This document shows, piece after piece, positions 11,358 through 12,391 of a stretch of DNA of 12,391 nt; the first letter of the stretch is position 1, and each line of letters opens with the position of its first letter. Source of the DNA: a bacterium (GTDB lineage Bacteria > Gemmatimonadota > Gemmatimonadetes > Gemmatimonadales > Gemmatimonadaceae). The stretch is from positions 1 to 12,391 of the forward strand of contig JAJZRK010000094.1 in assembly GCA_021802745.1 (NCBI GenBank), in the 5' to 3' direction. The position numbers were made by a program, and so were the translations under genes. A model generated the notes under the pieces. That model was not told the origin of the DNA. It worked only from the letters and a program-made list of their open reading frames with translations, and ran no database searches.

Positions 11358-12206
11358 ATGTCCTGTCTTACACGCCCCCCAATGCTCGTCGCATTCGCAC
11401 TGCCGCTCGCGCTGCACGCGCAGAGCCCCACCGCCACCACGGTTCGCGTGCTCGACCAGCGTGGCGCCCCGGTGCCGCACGCCGTGCTCGACGTGGGCGG
11501 AGGGAGCGCCCGTGTCGCCGATGACAGCGGGCGGATCATCATGCATTTCGACGGTGATTCAACGACCGTGAGGATTCGCCGCTTGGGCTTTTCGCCGTTC
11601 TCCGGCCGCCTCGCGCGCGCGGACGGAGGCGAGGTGACCGTGACGCTCGCCGGCGTCCCCCAACGCCTCGCCCCAGTGACGGTGGAAACGCAGCGCGATC
11701 CGACGCCCCTGGAGCGGACGGGGTTCTACGACCGTGTTATCCGGGCGCAACGCGGCGCGTACAACGCCGAGTTCGTCACCCCTGAGGAACTCGACTCGCG
11801 CATCATGACGCGCCTGAGCGATGCCTTCCGGGGTCGGCGATTCATCAAGGTTGTCCCGGCAGGACGCGCGGGCAACACGCTGAAGGGGCGCGCCGGGTGC
11901 AGCGTCACCGTCCTCCTCGACGGCCAGCCCGTGCGGGATGCCGGAGGGGTGGAGGCGCTCGCACCGACCGGCCGTGACCCGACCGCCCCCAAGGACGCCC
12001 CGAAAGGCCAGGCGGCCCGGGCGGACGCAGCCAGTGCCGGCGCGACCAGCGGACAAGGCTCAGGCCTTGGGATCGACGAGCTTGTGAGCATCGGCGCGGT
12101 AGCTGCCATCGAGATGTATTCGAGCGCGAACATCGCGCCCGTGGAGCTGCTCCCGATCTCAAGCGACTGTGCCGTGGTCGCGATCTGGACCGGCAGGAGG
12201 CACTGA
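11358..12206 (+). CDS. Secreted carboxypeptidase-regulatory-like / TonB plug-like protein
   Basis: 282 residues from the ATG at 11358, chosen because GGAG lies 6 nt upstream and the signal peptide (MSCLTRPPMLVAFALPLALHAQS, cleavage near 21-22) follows at once; in-frame ATGs at 11259 and 11319 lack these. Residues 27-100 look like a carboxypeptidase regulatory-like beta-sandwich (VRVLDQRGAPVPHAVLDV, then DDSGRI). Residues 103-200 resemble the start of a TonB receptor plug (APVTVETQRD, FVTPEELDSRIMTRLSDAFRG, CSVTVLLDGQPV). An Ala/Gly/Lys-rich stretch at about 199-238 interrupts this before IDELVSIGAVAAIEMYSSANIAPVEL and DCAVVAIWTGR. No beta-barrel follows, so it is not a receptor. C181 and C271 could form a disulfide. 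Similar stand-alone proteins are common in Gemmatimonadota, as far as I know; the role is unknown, possibly surface assembly or polymer binding. Confidence 0.75.
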   Translation: MSCLTRPPMLVAFALPLALHAQSPTATTVRVLDQRGAPVPHAVLDVGGGSARVADDSGRIIMHFDGDSTTVRIRRLGFSPFSGRLARADGGEVTVTLAGVPQRLAPVTVETQRDPTPLERTGFYDRVIRAQRGAYNAEFVTPEELDSRIMTRLSDAFRGRRFIKVVPAGRAGNTLKGRAGCSVTVLLDGQPVRDAGGVEALAPTGRDPTAPKDAPKGQAARADAASAGATSGQGSGLGIDELVSIGAVAAIEMYSSANIAPVELLPISSDCAVVAIWTGRRH

Positions 12207-12212
12207 CGGAGA

Positions 12213-12239
12213 CGGCCGGCGCCGAACTCACGCCGGCCG
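12213..12239. terminator. Hairpin between convergent genes, likely bidirectional terminator
   Basis: A perfect 9-bp stem (CGGCCGGCG at 12213-12221 with CGCCGGCCG at 12231-12239) closes a 9-nt loop. It begins 7 nt after the stop of the plug-like gene and lies 27 nt beyond the glmS stop on the other strand. No T-run follows in either direction, so efficiency is uncertain. Confidence 0.6.
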
Positions 12240-12265
12240 AGCCTCAGGGCAACGCGCCGATCGTC

Positions 12266-12391
<126 letters not shown>

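Overview
The window is GC-rich bacterial chromosome. The gene content and the style of the proteins (an atypical Sec-type nitrous oxide reductase cluster, 'C-G-G-G' style lipoproteins, and a small secreted carboxypeptidase-regulatory/plug-like protein) suggest a member of the Gemmatimonadota or a close relative. This is an inference from protein character, not from a marker gene.

Layout. (1) Positions 2-871 hold the 3' part of a family 9 glycosyltransferase on the + strand, which runs in from the left edge. (2) Positions 980-7472 are a complete seven-gene minus-strand operon for nitrous oxide respiration, read as nosZ - nosB-like membrane gene - nosL - nosD - nosF - nosY - monoheme cytochrome c. 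The nosL-D-F-Y starts and stops overlap or touch, so these genes are translationally coupled. A strong hairpin just past the cytochrome gene (946-972) probably ends the transcript and also serves the converging glycosyltransferase. (3) Positions 7473-7724 form an AT-rich divergent control region with two similar imperfect dyads exactly 28 bp apart. (4) Positions 7725-8156 encode an NsrR-type Rrf2 regulator on the + strand, which suggests nitric-oxide-dependent control of the nos operon and of itself. (5) Positions 8137-9191 carry maf and dtd, a coupled housekeeping pair on the minus strand. (6) Positions 9266-12206 carry three + strand genes: a membrane/TPR-like protein, a secreted serine hydrolase of the beta-lactamase fold, and the secreted plug-like protein. 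(7) The right edge holds the last 41 codons of glmS on the minus strand.

How it works together. NosZ has the seven CuZ histidines and the CuA ligands, a Sec-type rather than Tat-type signal, and the C-x-D-F-C form of the CuA loop, all features of the atypical (clade II) enzymes. NosL delivers copper, and NosDFY form the ABC-type maturation machine. The membrane protein next to nosZ is probably NosB, of unknown function, and the terminal lipoprotein cytochrome c is a plausible electron donor. No nosR, nosX, nosG/H, nirK/S or nor gene lies in the window. The system is known in outline, but several features deserve a check: the divergent NsrR with its tandem dyads, the membrane-tethered set of periplasmic parts, and a recurring TAGCTT/TAAGAT element 6-7 nt before start codons that lack a Shine-Dalgarno sequence.
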